Assembly (NCBI RefSeq): GCF_002723935.1 | Contig: NZ_BEWM01000011.1 | Coordinates: 1 to 36,414 of the forward strand | Source of the DNA: Gluconobacter cerinus | GTDB taxonomy: Bacteria > Pseudomonadota > Alphaproteobacteria > Acetobacterales > Acetobacteraceae | Length of the DNA: 36,414 nt | Direction of reading: 5' to 3' | Part shown: one piece after another, positions 17,026-24,893 of the stretch | Layout of the letters: the number at the start of each line of letters is the position of its first letter | How positions within the stretch are numbered: the first letter of the stretch is position 1 | The notes under the pieces: model-generated | Databases searched by the model: none | The model's input: the letters and a program-made list of their open reading frames with translations, nothing else | Told to the model about the DNA's origin: nothing | Made by a program: the position numbers and the translations under genes

Positions 17026-18017
17026 GCTACTGCTCCCGACGGGCGGGGAGTTGGAGGCAGGTATGACGCCCATGCGAGGTCGGGCCCGAGGGGCACGATG
17101 CCGTTGGGGTTCAGCGCCTTGATCGAATAATAGCCGCGCTTGATATGATCAAGGTTGACGGTTTCCGCGACACCCCTGACCTCCAGCATCCGTTCCAGAT
17201 AGCGGCTCAGGCTTGGATAATCCGCAATGCGTCGGCGGTTGCACTTGAACAGCCCATGATAGGCAGCATCGAAACGGACCAGCGTCACGAACAGGCGGAT
17301 ATCACTTTCCGTCAACTGCCCCCCAACCAGCCATGAGGCACCGCTGGACAGCCGTTCTTCCAGCCTGTCGAGCATGTCAAAAACACCTGCGAAGGCTTCC
17401 TCATAGGCCAACTGTGTTGTTGCAAACCCGGTGCGATAGACGCCATTGTTGAGGTGCATGTACATCTCATTGTTCAAAGTGTCGATTTCACCGCGCAGGG
17501 CTTCGGGATAAAGGTCGTGGTTCGAGGACGCCAGCGTACCAAACCCGGAATTGAACATCCGCACAATATCGGCGGACTCATTGTTCACGATCGTCTGTTT
17601 TTCTGTGTCCCAGAGAACAGGAACCGTGGCACGACCGGTATAGTGGGGATCAGCGTGAGTATAGAGTTCGTGCATCCATGTCACACCATTAAGCCGATCA
17701 ATGGTGGCACTAGGATAATCGCCAAAGCGCCAGCCCTGATCGGTGAGGGCTGGCTCTACGACTGACACCGATACAATATTCTCTAGCCCTTTCAGGCTAC
17801 GGGCAATGAGTGTACGCGACGCCCATGGGCAGATCAGGGCAATATAAAGGTGATAGCGGCCTTTTATGGCTGTAAAACCTCCGTCCCCCGTCGGGCCGGG
17901 GCGCCCGTCAGGGGTAACCCAGTTCCGAAAGGAAGACATTTGGCGTACAAATCCACCCTTTGAGTCCTTGGCCTGAACGGGATGCCAGTTTTCAACCCAT
18001 TGTCCATCAACCAGCAT
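17022..18017 (-). CDS. yqjG: Glutathionyl-hydroquinone reductase
   Basis: The 331-residue protein closely follows Escherichia coli YqjG in its N-terminal part. It has MLVDGQWVENWHPV, then FRNWVTPDGRPGPTGDGGF, RYHLYIALICPWASRTLIAR and LENIVSVSVVEP. The catalytic Cys is C63 in CPWA, at the same position as in YqjG. The C-terminal GST helical domain includes EEAFAGVFDMLDRLEERLS and LTESDIRLFVTLVRFD. The enzyme reduces glutathionyl-hydroquinones to hydroquinones, clearing quinone-glutathione adducts in the cytosol. It is first in the leftward operon and overlaps the hydrolase by 4 bases. Confidence 0.93.
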   Translation of the reverse strand: MLVDGQWVENWHPVQAKDSKGGFVRQMSSFRNWVTPDGRPGPTGDGGFTAIKGRYHLYIALICPWASRTLIARSLKGLENIVSVSVVEPALTDQGWRFGDYPSATIDRLNGVTWMHELYTHADPHYTGRATVPVLWDTEKQTIVNNESADIVRMFNSGFGTLASSNHDLYPEALRGEIDTLNNEMYMHLNNGVYRTGFATTQLAYEEAFAGVFDMLDRLEERLSSGASWLVGGQLTESDIRLFVTLVRFDAAYHGLFKCNRRRIADYPSLSRYLERMLEVRGVAETVNLDHIKRGYYSIKALNPNGIVPLGPDLAWASYLPPTPRPSGAVA

Positions 18018-18562
18018 CAGAAGCTCCTATGCCCCACTATGTCGTTATGACCTCAGGCGAAAGCGCGACATCTGCTTGAACTGCCTATATCGCCCTTCCC
18101 TAGCGTCGTCTTAATCTGATGAATCATCAAAGATTATACACAGTGATCGCGATACATTCCTTCCCTAGGAGAAACAGTGCTCTAAAGCGGTATCCTGTGG
18201 CGAATGGAATTTGGGGCAAAGGGCAACATCAGCGTCTGTTCCTCATATCGTAGACCAGACATTCCGTTCACCCCTCGGTCCGCCTACACTTGCTTAGTAT
18301 TACAGCAGCTGACAGTCACCGTCTTGTCGGTCACAAGCGAAGCCGATTAAATTTTCCGAAGGTAGACACTCAAAGTCAGTTTTGTTCCTGGCGTCAGGAG
18401 TCATTCCTTTAGGCAGAATATGAAGCTTGCGGCTATGTGGATTGCAGCCAAAGCACGGGATGGCCAGATCGCTAAACGGCATGATTCCTTCGCTTTGCCT
18501 CAAGATAAAACCGAAATTACAGCCATAGGGAAGGTGCTATCAGTTCATATCGAAACTAGTAG
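18018..18562. other. Intergenic region with possible LysR operator
   Basis: The region holds the promoter of the leftward quinone-reductase operon and an IS5 scrap near 18440-18510. TGATGAATCATCA at 18117-18129 is a near-perfect dyad about 100 bases upstream of the yqjG start and could be the LysR site. No other gene is apparent. Confidence 0.4.
18440..18510 (-). pseudogene. IS5-family transposase fragment, copy E
   Basis: The leftward translation MPFSDLAIPCFGCNPHSRK matches MPSSDLAIPFFGYKSHVSID of IS5 copy D. The match fades after about 20 residues, so only a short scrap remains. No end repeat was found. Confidence 0.45.
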
Positions 18563-19468
18563 TTACTTCCTCGAAGCCTCCTCAGTTCTCAGTTTTTGTG
18601 CTTCGATGAAGGCTGATGCGCTATGAGCCATTTTTAGGGCTTGTAGAACATAATGATCTTGTAACAGTTGTGCTGAAACCCATGTGCCTCGGTCATCTTG
18701 CCCATAATGGCCAGCGTTTTGTACTTTTGACAGCAATCGTGCGACGTTGCCGCGGGAAACACCATAATGCTTTGCCATTGCACTGGCGCTGCCAAGATCA
18801 ACATAGACGCGATCGGCGTCCAATGGCATCGCTTTCTGTGCTCTTGTCATTTCGTTAAGAACGGAGATTCCAATCGTTGTGTTGATCAGAGGCGCAATCG
18901 ATGGAGGGGGCGCGTAATAGACCGGGTCATTGAGCATATGTCGCGCAAAAATTGGGTGCATATGAGTTAGAATACACGGATCTGCACTCGCGATGTCACC
19001 ACGACCAGCACCATCGATCAGATCCAGCCCTTGCAGACTGATCTGAAGATAGAGATAAAACATTTTTTCAGAAAATTCTGTCATGGCATAGGCCCGCACA
19101 CGCTGGTCCGCTTTGGATAGCAGGGTGATATAGCCTCGTGCATAAATTTCTTTCAGATAACTCGTGACCGTATTGGGGCTGGCTATTCCCGTATGTTCAA
19201 CCTCACGGAAAAGATTGGTTGCCGTGAGCGGCGGAAGATCCGGATTAATCTTGTGTGAAAAATTCAATGCAAGTGCACCGTGAGTCATGACCCAGCGGCG
19301 TAAATCAGCGACATAACGGACCTCTCGCGGCATTTTCCTGTGGATCGCCAAAAGTTGCTGGTTGCAGAAATTCAGGCACTGAAGGAAGCCCGGTAACGCC
19401 ATCAGATCATCGACTGTATATGATGGTACATTTTCATGATCGGATGGGGCAAAGCCAGTTTGTGTCAT
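18563..19468 (-). CDS. Putative transcriptional regulator with two winged-helix segments
   Basis: A protein of about 301 residues. No named family is recognised. Two winged-helix-like segments can be seen. One is at about 90-150 (TATNLFREVEHTGIASPNTV, TSYLKEIYARGYITLLS, RAYAMTEFSEK). The other is at about 225-275 (GSASAMAKHYGVSRGNVARL, LSKVQNAGHY, RGTWVSAQ). The first resembles MarR-like DNA readers. ATG at 19468 is preferred to a TTG 15 bases upstream. The gene is divergent from the collar-Hint gene with a 226-base AT-rich gap, so regulation of that gene is a reasonable guess. It could also be a plasmid replication or partition-linked DNA-binding protein; the basis is fold-level pattern only. 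Confidence 0.65.
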   Translation of the reverse strand: MTQTGFAPSDHENVPSYTVDDLMALPGFLQCLNFCNQQLLAIHRKMPREVRYVADLRRWVMTHGALALNFSHKINPDLPPLTATNLFREVEHTGIASPNTVTSYLKEIYARGYITLLSKADQRVRAYAMTEFSEKMFYLYLQISLQGLDLIDGAGRGDIASADPCILTHMHPIFARHMLNDPVYYAPPPSIAPLINTTIGISVLNEMTRAQKAMPLDADRVYVDLGSASAMAKHYGVSRGNVARLLSKVQNAGHYGQDDRGTWVSAQLLQDHYVLQALKMAHSASAFIEAQKLRTEEASRK

Positions 19469-19694
19469 GAAAAGCCCATTCAAATGATCAGGACATCCTT
19501 TTTAGAGATTTGTCGGAGGCAAGAAAGCCTTTTGTCGCATTTTTGGTGGGATTCGTGTTTCGACTTGTTTTTTATGAGATCAAGGTCGATAATAAATATA
19601 TATATTTCAAATATAAAATTTTTGGAGATACATTTTTGATATGATCATTTCTTATGAAATATAATTAACGAAATTATCAAGGGCTCATATCCGC

Positions 19695-21851
19695 ATGGCT
19701 ACTGCAACATTCGATAATAATCAGAAGACCATAACGCTGGCGCAGGCGATTGTCATCAACGGTAGCTATCCAGTGTACGGAAATGCTTCGGGTATGCCAA
19801 TCGGACTAATTCGAACCTTCGCTTTTGATAGTGCGTCGGTATCAAATACTTTGAAAAGTCAGGGGCAGATTCTTTCTATCGCTTCCAACCAGTCGCTATT
19901 TGCTCTTCTCGGAACTGTATATGGTGGTAATGCCTATGAAAATTTCGCTCTTCCGGATCTGGCAGGAAAAGTAGAAATAGGAAGCCAGAATGGCATAGGG
20001 CAGGTGACTGGTGAAAGCCAAACCACGCTGACCGAAGAGCAGTTTCCGTCATTATTGGGTGGCACCAGCCAGTCAGTGGATAACGCTCAACCCTCCCTGA
20101 GCGTCAGTTATGTTATTCGCGTGACAAGCGATCCGTCGTCACTGGGATTCGTGGGAGAAGTAGATGCTTTCGCAGGATCACCACTAGCGATCGTGGGTGG
20201 TGAGTTTCTCGCTGCAGCAGGGCAATTAGTTTCTATCGCAGAATATCCCCAGTTATTTGCGGTTATTGGCACCACTTATGGCGGAAATGGGGTGACAACA
20301 TTTGCGCTACCTAATCTGACTGGGCGCAACATTATCGGGACGTCCAGTACGTTAAGACTGGGGGCGGTCGTAGGAAAGCAGGCAGTCTCACTTAGTGACG
20401 CGAATGTCCCCGTGTCTGATGGGGGTAGCGGTACGTCTTTTGACAATCGTGCTCCCGGGCTCGCACTAAATTACATTATCTGTGTTAACGGCGCTTTTCC
20501 TAATTCAGGTAGCGATAGTGGTCCCGTCATGGGCGAAATTCGTGCTTACGCGGGATCAGCAGCCTCCATTCCTCAGGGGTGGGTATTGGCGAATGGTACA
20601 CTGCTGCCCATTGCTCAAAACCAAGCGCTTTTTGCCCTTTTGGGCACAACTTACGGCGGTAATGGCCTTACGAACTTTGCCCTTCCAAATCTTTCAGATA
20701 CAGTTGTCGCCGGAAGTGGCGGGTCTCAGAGTTTTGGGAAGACTTACGGAAGCAACACTGCCATTCTGAGTGTATCTGATGCCGCCTGCTTTTGTCGGGG
20801 AAGCCGTATACGTACGTCCAGAGGCGATCTTCCCGTAGAAGAGATCCAGATCGGCGATCACATTGTTGCCTTTGATGACGACGTGACAAAGGGCACCATC
20901 AGGCAGGTGACGTGGGTGGGGCGATCGCGTGCTGTCGTTCGAAAGCGTCTGCCGGATGATGAAGCTGGCTATCCGGTGCGTCTGTTGAAAGGGGCGATTG
21001 CACACGACGTTCCCTACAAAGATATGCTCATTACATCAGAACATTGTCTGTTTCTTGATGGCCGGTTCGTTCCAGTACGCATGCTGGTCAATGGGCGTTC
21101 GATTTTTTTCGATAAAAGCATAGAATCTTACGATTATTATCATGTGGAGACAGAGAATCACTCTGTCATTATGGCCGATGGCGTATTAACTGAAAGCTAC
21201 CTAGATACCGGTAACCGGTTTGCCTTCAAGCAGAACGGCCCGGTTGTCTCAATGAGGCAGAGCCGTAATTTAACTTGGGATGCTGCAGCGGCCCCGCTCG
21301 ATGCTTCGCGTGATTTTGTTGAACCTCTGTATCGGAGCTTTCAGTCCCTGGCCGATCGCGTCGAACATGCGGGTCGGTCGCAAGCTCCGATTCTGACATA
21401 CGAAGATGGGTTATGCCTTGTCACTGAAACCGGACGGCTGCTTCATCCTATCCGCAAGGTGAAAGACCGGGTCATGTTCAGGATCCCTTCTGGCGTGAGG
21501 TCTGTTCTTATTCTGTCCAATGCCAGCCGTCCTTGCGATGTGATTGGTCCTTTTGTGGATGATCGTCGTATGCTTGGTGTGCTGGTCGGTTATATTGAGC
21601 TTTTTGAATCTGATACGACGACGACGTTGGTTTCCCATTTGCAGGACGCTGACCTGTCTGGCTGGAACACTATTGAAAATGGTGCGATGCGCTGGACAAA
21701 TGGAAGCGCATTGTTGCCTCTTTGTTCTCGGTCACTTGGCAGCACAGCGATCATGGCGCTTCAGGTTCACAGCGCGGGTCCATACCTAGCTTCGGATAGT
21801 TGTTCCGACCTTGTGAAACGGCAAATGGGTGATCGAAGAACCGTTGATTGA
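19695..21851 (+). CDS. Triple tail-collar repeat protein with C-terminal Hint module
   Basis: The protein has 718 residues. Three tail-collar (phage tail-fibre collar / microcystin-dependent protein) repeats centre near residues 58-96, 176-215 and 301-340. Each has the pattern GxxLxIAxxxxLFALLGTTYGG followed by NFALPNL. A Hint domain follows: C365 (ACFCRGSRIRTSRGD), the GDHIVAFDDD turn and H450 (SEHCLFLDGRFVPVRM). Then comes the same C-terminal domain as in the protein encoded at 2935-4698 (RPCDVIGPFVDDRRMLG, GWNTIENG, RWTNGSALLPL). Self-cleavage at C365 would release the collar part (family knowledge applied by inference). No signal peptide is present. The last residues (GDRRTVD) come from an inserted IS end, so the natural C-terminus is altered. 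The Shine-Dalgarno is weak. The function is unknown; a surface or contractile-particle role is possible. Confidence 0.85.
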   Translation: MATATFDNNQKTITLAQAIVINGSYPVYGNASGMPIGLIRTFAFDSASVSNTLKSQGQILSIASNQSLFALLGTVYGGNAYENFALPDLAGKVEIGSQNGIGQVTGESQTTLTEEQFPSLLGGTSQSVDNAQPSLSVSYVIRVTSDPSSLGFVGEVDAFAGSPLAIVGGEFLAAAGQLVSIAEYPQLFAVIGTTYGGNGVTTFALPNLTGRNIIGTSSTLRLGAVVGKQAVSLSDANVPVSDGGSGTSFDNRAPGLALNYIICVNGAFPNSGSDSGPVMGEIRAYAGSAASIPQGWVLANGTLLPIAQNQALFALLGTTYGGNGLTNFALPNLSDTVVAGSGGSQSFGKTYGSNTAILSVSDAACFCRGSRIRTSRGDLPVEEIQIGDHIVAFDDDVTKGTIRQVTWVGRSRAVVRKRLPDDEAGYPVRLLKGAIAHDVPYKDMLITSEHCLFLDGRFVPVRMLVNGRSIFFDKSIESYDYYHVETENHSVIMADGVLTESYLDTGNRFAFKQNGPVVSMRQSRNLTWDAAAAPLDASRDFVEPLYRSFQSLADRVEHAGRSQAPILTYEDGLCLVTETGRLLHPIRKVKDRVMFRIPSGVRSVLILSNASRPCDVIGPFVDDRRMLGVLVGYIELFESDTTTTLVSHLQDADLSGWNTIENGAMRWTNGSALLPLCSRSLGSTAIMALQVHSAGPYLASDSCSDLVKRQMGDRRTVD

Positions 21852-21945
21852 TAATGTGCTGCGGCGCTGAATTTTTCCAGGAAGGAGACGCGGCACATGT
21901 TGTAGACGATATTAGCAAGACCGATCCTCATGAGCCGCTCTGAAA
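21832..21945 (-). pseudogene. IS5-family right-end fragment, copy F
   Basis: The end repeat ATCGAAGAACCGTTGATTGA at 21832 is followed by the leftward C-terminal coding scrap MRIGLANIVYNMCRVSFLEK, which matches MRVGLANIVYNMRRFLFLER of copy D. The transposase body is absent. The end repeat supplies the stop codon of the collar-Hint gene. The 140 bases from here to the nitrilase stop show nothing recognisable. Confidence 0.75.
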
Positions 21946-22087
21946 GAGGCGAAGACGCCCACTTCGCAACATCTATCCCCAATTAGAGGACATTTTACTT
22001 TCCCTCATAGCAGCCGGTCAGCGAATGCAGAAGGACGCGTAACTTCTAGGAACAGCTTCCATAAATACCACGATGGGCGGCACTATT

Positions 22088-23056
22088 TTATTCGATCTTC
22101 ATCGTGGGAAGTGAAGCACCGATCTCTTGCGCAGAGAACGATACCGGATTTTGACAGGCGTTGTTAACCTGCAAGCTGAAGATATCAGGACGGGCATAAT
22201 GCCCCGCCACGTCAAGGTCATATTTCCCCCGGATGACATCATCCAGATCAATATCCGCCGTAATGATGGCTTCACGATCATAGATCGGGCCTGCGATAAT
22301 TTCTCCGAGCGGATTGACGATCACGCTTCCGCCACGAATGAGAACGGTTTCCGGGTTGTTACCCTGATGACAGGTATAATTTTCCGGCGCATCCGCGCGC
22401 GTCATGTACTGACAGGCACTGAGCACAAACGTCCGTCCTTCATAGGCAATATGCCGCATGGAAGCCTGCCAGATATCGCGCTCATCCACCGTAGGCGCAC
22501 ACCAGAGATTGATACCCCGGGCATACATACTCTGACGTAGGTCGGGCATGTAATTTTCCCAACAGATCGCAGCTCCGATGCGCCCAATCTCTGTTTCGAA
22601 CACTGGAATGGTCGAACCATCTCCCTGTCCCCAGACCAGTCGTTCGGTGCCGGTCGGCATCAGCTTGCGGTGTTTGCCAAGAAGCGCCCCATCTGGCCCA
22701 AAAAAGAGCGCCGTACAATACAACGTCGCCCCATCTCGTTCGATAACCCCAACAACGAGATGGGCCTTCATCTTCGCTGCGAAAGAGCCGATCCGTGCTG
22801 TTTCTGCTCCCGGAACGTCAATGGCTGACTTCCAGTATCGAAGGTAATCCTCACGCCCTTCAGGGAAGCGGCTTCCAAGAATAGCGCCGAAACTCAGCCC
22901 TTTTGGATATCCACCGATATACGCCTCGGGAAAGACTGCGAGTTCAACCCCCTGCGCTGCAGCGGCTTCGCAATGGGCCTCCATCCGATCCAGTGTCCGG
23001 GGAGTGTCGAAAAGACTGGTTCCCGCCTGAATAACGGCGACGCGACGCTGGCTCAT
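22088..23056 (-). CDS. Nitrilase
   Basis: This is a carbon-nitrogen hydrolase of about 322 residues. The catalytic triad is complete: E44 (AVFPEAYIGGYPKG), K131 (GKHRKLMPTGTERLVWG) and C165 (GAAICWENYMPDLR). The EAYIGGYP, KLMPT and CWENYMP signatures are those of true bacterial nitrilases (nitrile to carboxylate plus ammonia), not amidases; cyanide-degrading relatives are an alternative. The start at 23056 is preferred over a start 15 bases upstream because GAGAG precedes it by 6 bases. It is divergent from a LysR regulator gene, its likely controller. The protein forms cytosolic spiral oligomers in related enzymes. Confidence 0.92.
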   Translation of the reverse strand: MSQRRVAVIQAGTSLFDTPRTLDRMEAHCEAAAAQGVELAVFPEAYIGGYPKGLSFGAILGSRFPEGREDYLRYWKSAIDVPGAETARIGSFAAKMKAHLVVGVIERDGATLYCTALFFGPDGALLGKHRKLMPTGTERLVWGQGDGSTIPVFETEIGRIGAAICWENYMPDLRQSMYARGINLWCAPTVDERDIWQASMRHIAYEGRTFVLSACQYMTRADAPENYTCHQGNNPETVLIRGGSVIVNPLGEIIAGPIYDREAIITADIDLDDVIRGKYDLDVAGHYARPDIFSLQVNNACQNPVSFSAQEIGASLPTMKIE

Positions 23057-23133
23057 GTCCGGCTCTCTCATGCATGTAGTGGATTACAGGAACAGGAAGA
23101 GTGGACTTTCTCCCATTATCGGGCAAATTGATT

Positions 23134-23150
23134 ATTTTGATAGTCAAAAT
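23134..23150. promoter_or_regulatory. Inverted repeat between nitrilase and LysR genes
   Basis: ATTTTGATAGTCAAAAT is a perfect 7-base inverted repeat with a 3-base spacer, 4 bases before the preferred LysR start and about 80 bases from the nitrilase start. Its position suits an autoregulatory LysR site. Confidence 0.45.
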
Positions 23151-23154
23151 CATT

Positions 23155-24078
23155 ATGGTCGATATTTCACGTCTTGATTTCAATCTGACGACTACTTTTC
23201 TGGCACTCTGGGAAGAACGCAGCGTCTCCCGAGCAGCAAAACGATTATCACTGAGCCAGTCAGCCGTCAGTGCGTCTTTGGGCCGCCTGCGGGAAGCGGC
23301 GGATGATCCTTTGTTCGTCCGCACCCGTGGGGGTATGCAGCCAACACTTCGGGCAATCGCCATGGCGGAACCGCTTCAGGGCGGGGTCGCTCTGATCCAG
23401 AACGCATTCTCGACTGTTACTGCCTTTGATCCCGCAACCAGCCGACAACATTTTTCCATAGGGATGTCTGACGATTTCCAGATTGCAATTGGGCCGCTGA
23501 TAACAAGGCGGCTGGCAGAAGAAGCGCCCCGTGTTTCAGTGACATTCAGGCAGGCTAACACACACCGCGTGGAGGCCCTTTTTGAAGCGGGCGAAATCGA
23601 CTTTGCCGTTGTCGCACAGCCGAATGTGCGCTCCGGATTGCAGCGGCAGGAGATCGGGCGGTCCGGTTATGCCTGCCTACTTGATCAAGTCGCCTGCGAC
23701 CTTACACTTCCTCTAACACTGGAAAATTATCTGTCTCTGCCACATCTTCTGGTCTCATTTTCAGGCCGCGAGGGCATTGTAGATCAAGCCTTGAAAGATC
23801 TTGGTCACTCACGGCGGGTGCAATCGGCGCTGACACATTTCTCTGCACTACCGCCCTTCCTGGTCGGGACGCGCGCCGTTGCCACACTACCTGTTCATGC
23901 CGCCCAAAGTCTTGCTGCTGTTTCAGGCCTTACTGTCTGCGCGGCACCCATTGATTTGGGAGACTATTCTGTATCGATCCTCTGGCAGAGAACGGCCGAT
24001 AATCTCTGGATGCGCCAGATGATGAGCGATGCCTTCCTGGCGATTTCACCGGACTTAGAGGCAATCTATTCGGGTTAA
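23155..24078 (+). CDS. LysR-family transcriptional regulator
   Basis: This is a regulator of about 307 residues. The N-terminal helix-turn-helix is clear (FLALWEERSVSRAAKRLSLS, QSAVSASLGRLREAADDPLF, VRTRGGMQPT), in the style of the NodD/NahR/LinR group. The effector domain includes FSIGMSDDFQIAIGPLI and HLLVSFSGREG. The frame is open from a GTG at 23101, but ATG at 23155 is preferred because the extra 18 residues are unlike the family and would contain the palindrome. Its divergent neighbour is the nitrilase gene. The effector is unknown. Confidence 0.9.
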   Translation: MVDISRLDFNLTTTFLALWEERSVSRAAKRLSLSQSAVSASLGRLREAADDPLFVRTRGGMQPTLRAIAMAEPLQGGVALIQNAFSTVTAFDPATSRQHFSIGMSDDFQIAIGPLITRRLAEEAPRVSVTFRQANTHRVEALFEAGEIDFAVVAQPNVRSGLQRQEIGRSGYACLLDQVACDLTLPLTLENYLSLPHLLVSFSGREGIVDQALKDLGHSRRVQSALTHFSALPPFLVGTRAVATLPVHAAQSLAAVSGLTVCAAPIDLGDYSVSILWQRTADNLWMRQMMSDAFLAISPDLEAIYSG

Positions 24079-24092
24079 TCTCGCATCGTGAA

Positions 24093-24108
24093 TGTCCGAT
24101 ATCGGACA
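24093..24108. other. 16-bp perfect palindrome after the LysR gene
   Basis: TGTCCGATATCGGACA begins 15 bases after the LysR stop. It is perfectly symmetrical and has no loop, so it suits a protein-binding site more than a terminator. Its role is unknown. Confidence 0.5.
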
Positions 24109-24117
24109 ACAATAAAC

Positions 24118-24270
24118 TGATTGTGTTGAAAAAGTCAGGTTGAGATGTTCGCTCAGGATTTCGTATGCAATTGGGAATGAAAAATCCCCATAATTACAGC
24201 GCTCTATACGTTGTGATATCGAACCTAAATGTTGAGTAGAAGCTCGAGCGGGACTTTTTCAACACAATCA
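24118..24270. repeat. MITE-like element with 19-bp perfect terminal inverted repeats
   Basis: TGATTGTGTTGAAAAAGTC at 24118-24136 and its exact reverse complement at 24252-24270 bound a 115-base centre with no reading frame. The ends resemble those of larger insertion sequences, so this may be a non-autonomous derivative. No clear target-site duplication flanks it. Confidence 0.65.
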
Positions 24271-24322
24271 ACTGATAGCCGACCTTCCACTTACCCCCCC
24301 CACAGCAAACAGAGAGCGCAGC

Positions 24323-24778
24323 TTAGCCCGTTCCAGTCTCATCAAGCGTTACCCCAATGCGATAAGGCCCTTCAAAAAAGTCCCCGAGCGCCAACCGTCG
24401 TCGGAACGTAAGCCGCCGTTGAGCCAGATGATATACGCGATCATGCAGCAGGTGGCAGCGCTGGCACAGCGCCCGAAGATTGCGCAACCGGTTGACCGTG
24501 GGGTCGTGGTTCAGATGCGCAGCGGCCAAAACCACCTTGGTCTGCCGGGTTTGAAGCAAAGCGATCAAATCCGGAGGCGCGACAGGTCGTCCCCTTCCAT
24601 TAAACCAATGCCCCGTCTCCGGATGCTTCCAACGTCCCCCGGGAAGGACCTGCAGGATTTGTCCATGGGGTCGGCCACACCGCTGGCACATTCCCCCGGC
24701 TCGCTCGAACCGCACCTGTCGGCTCAACTCGGGCCAGTTGGGAGGATAAAGCGCTTTCAGTTCCTGTCTGATCGGCAT
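24323..24778 (-). CDS. HNH endonuclease-like protein
   Basis: The 151-residue protein has a zinc knuckle CQRCG near residue 31, an AAHLNHDP motif near 110 and LRALCQRCHLLHDR near 122-137. This is the CxxC / His-rich / CxxC-H layout of HNH nucleases. An AAAGGAC ribosome binding site precedes the ATG. The N-terminus (IRQELKALYPPNWPELSRQV) is typical of small stand-alone plasmid or phage HNH proteins. It is divergent from scpB. Its role (defence, mobility or repair) is not evident. Confidence 0.85.
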   Translation of the reverse strand: MPIRQELKALYPPNWPELSRQVRFERAGGMCQRCGRPHGQILQVLPGGRWKHPETGHWFNGRGRPVAPPDLIALLQTRQTKVVLAAAHLNHDPTVNRLRNLRALCQRCHLLHDRVYHLAQRRLTFRRRLALGDFFEGPYRIGVTLDETGTG

Positions 24779-24893
24779 TCCAGTCCTTTAGCACAAAAAC
24801 AACGTTTAAAGACGACGTCTTCCGGAGCCTGGCCGCCAAAAGATCCACCCCGAGCATATCGCAAACCCTGGCGGAAAACGGAGAACCGGCCCT

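Noticed and set aside
19695-21851. The collar-Hint protein as evidence of a prophage
   Set aside because: No capsid, terminase, tail-tube or lysis genes are present. Collar repeats also occur in non-phage proteins.
24118-24270. Inverted repeats as an intrinsic terminator
   Set aside because: The arms are 115 bases apart, too far for a terminator hairpin. A MITE-like element fits better.
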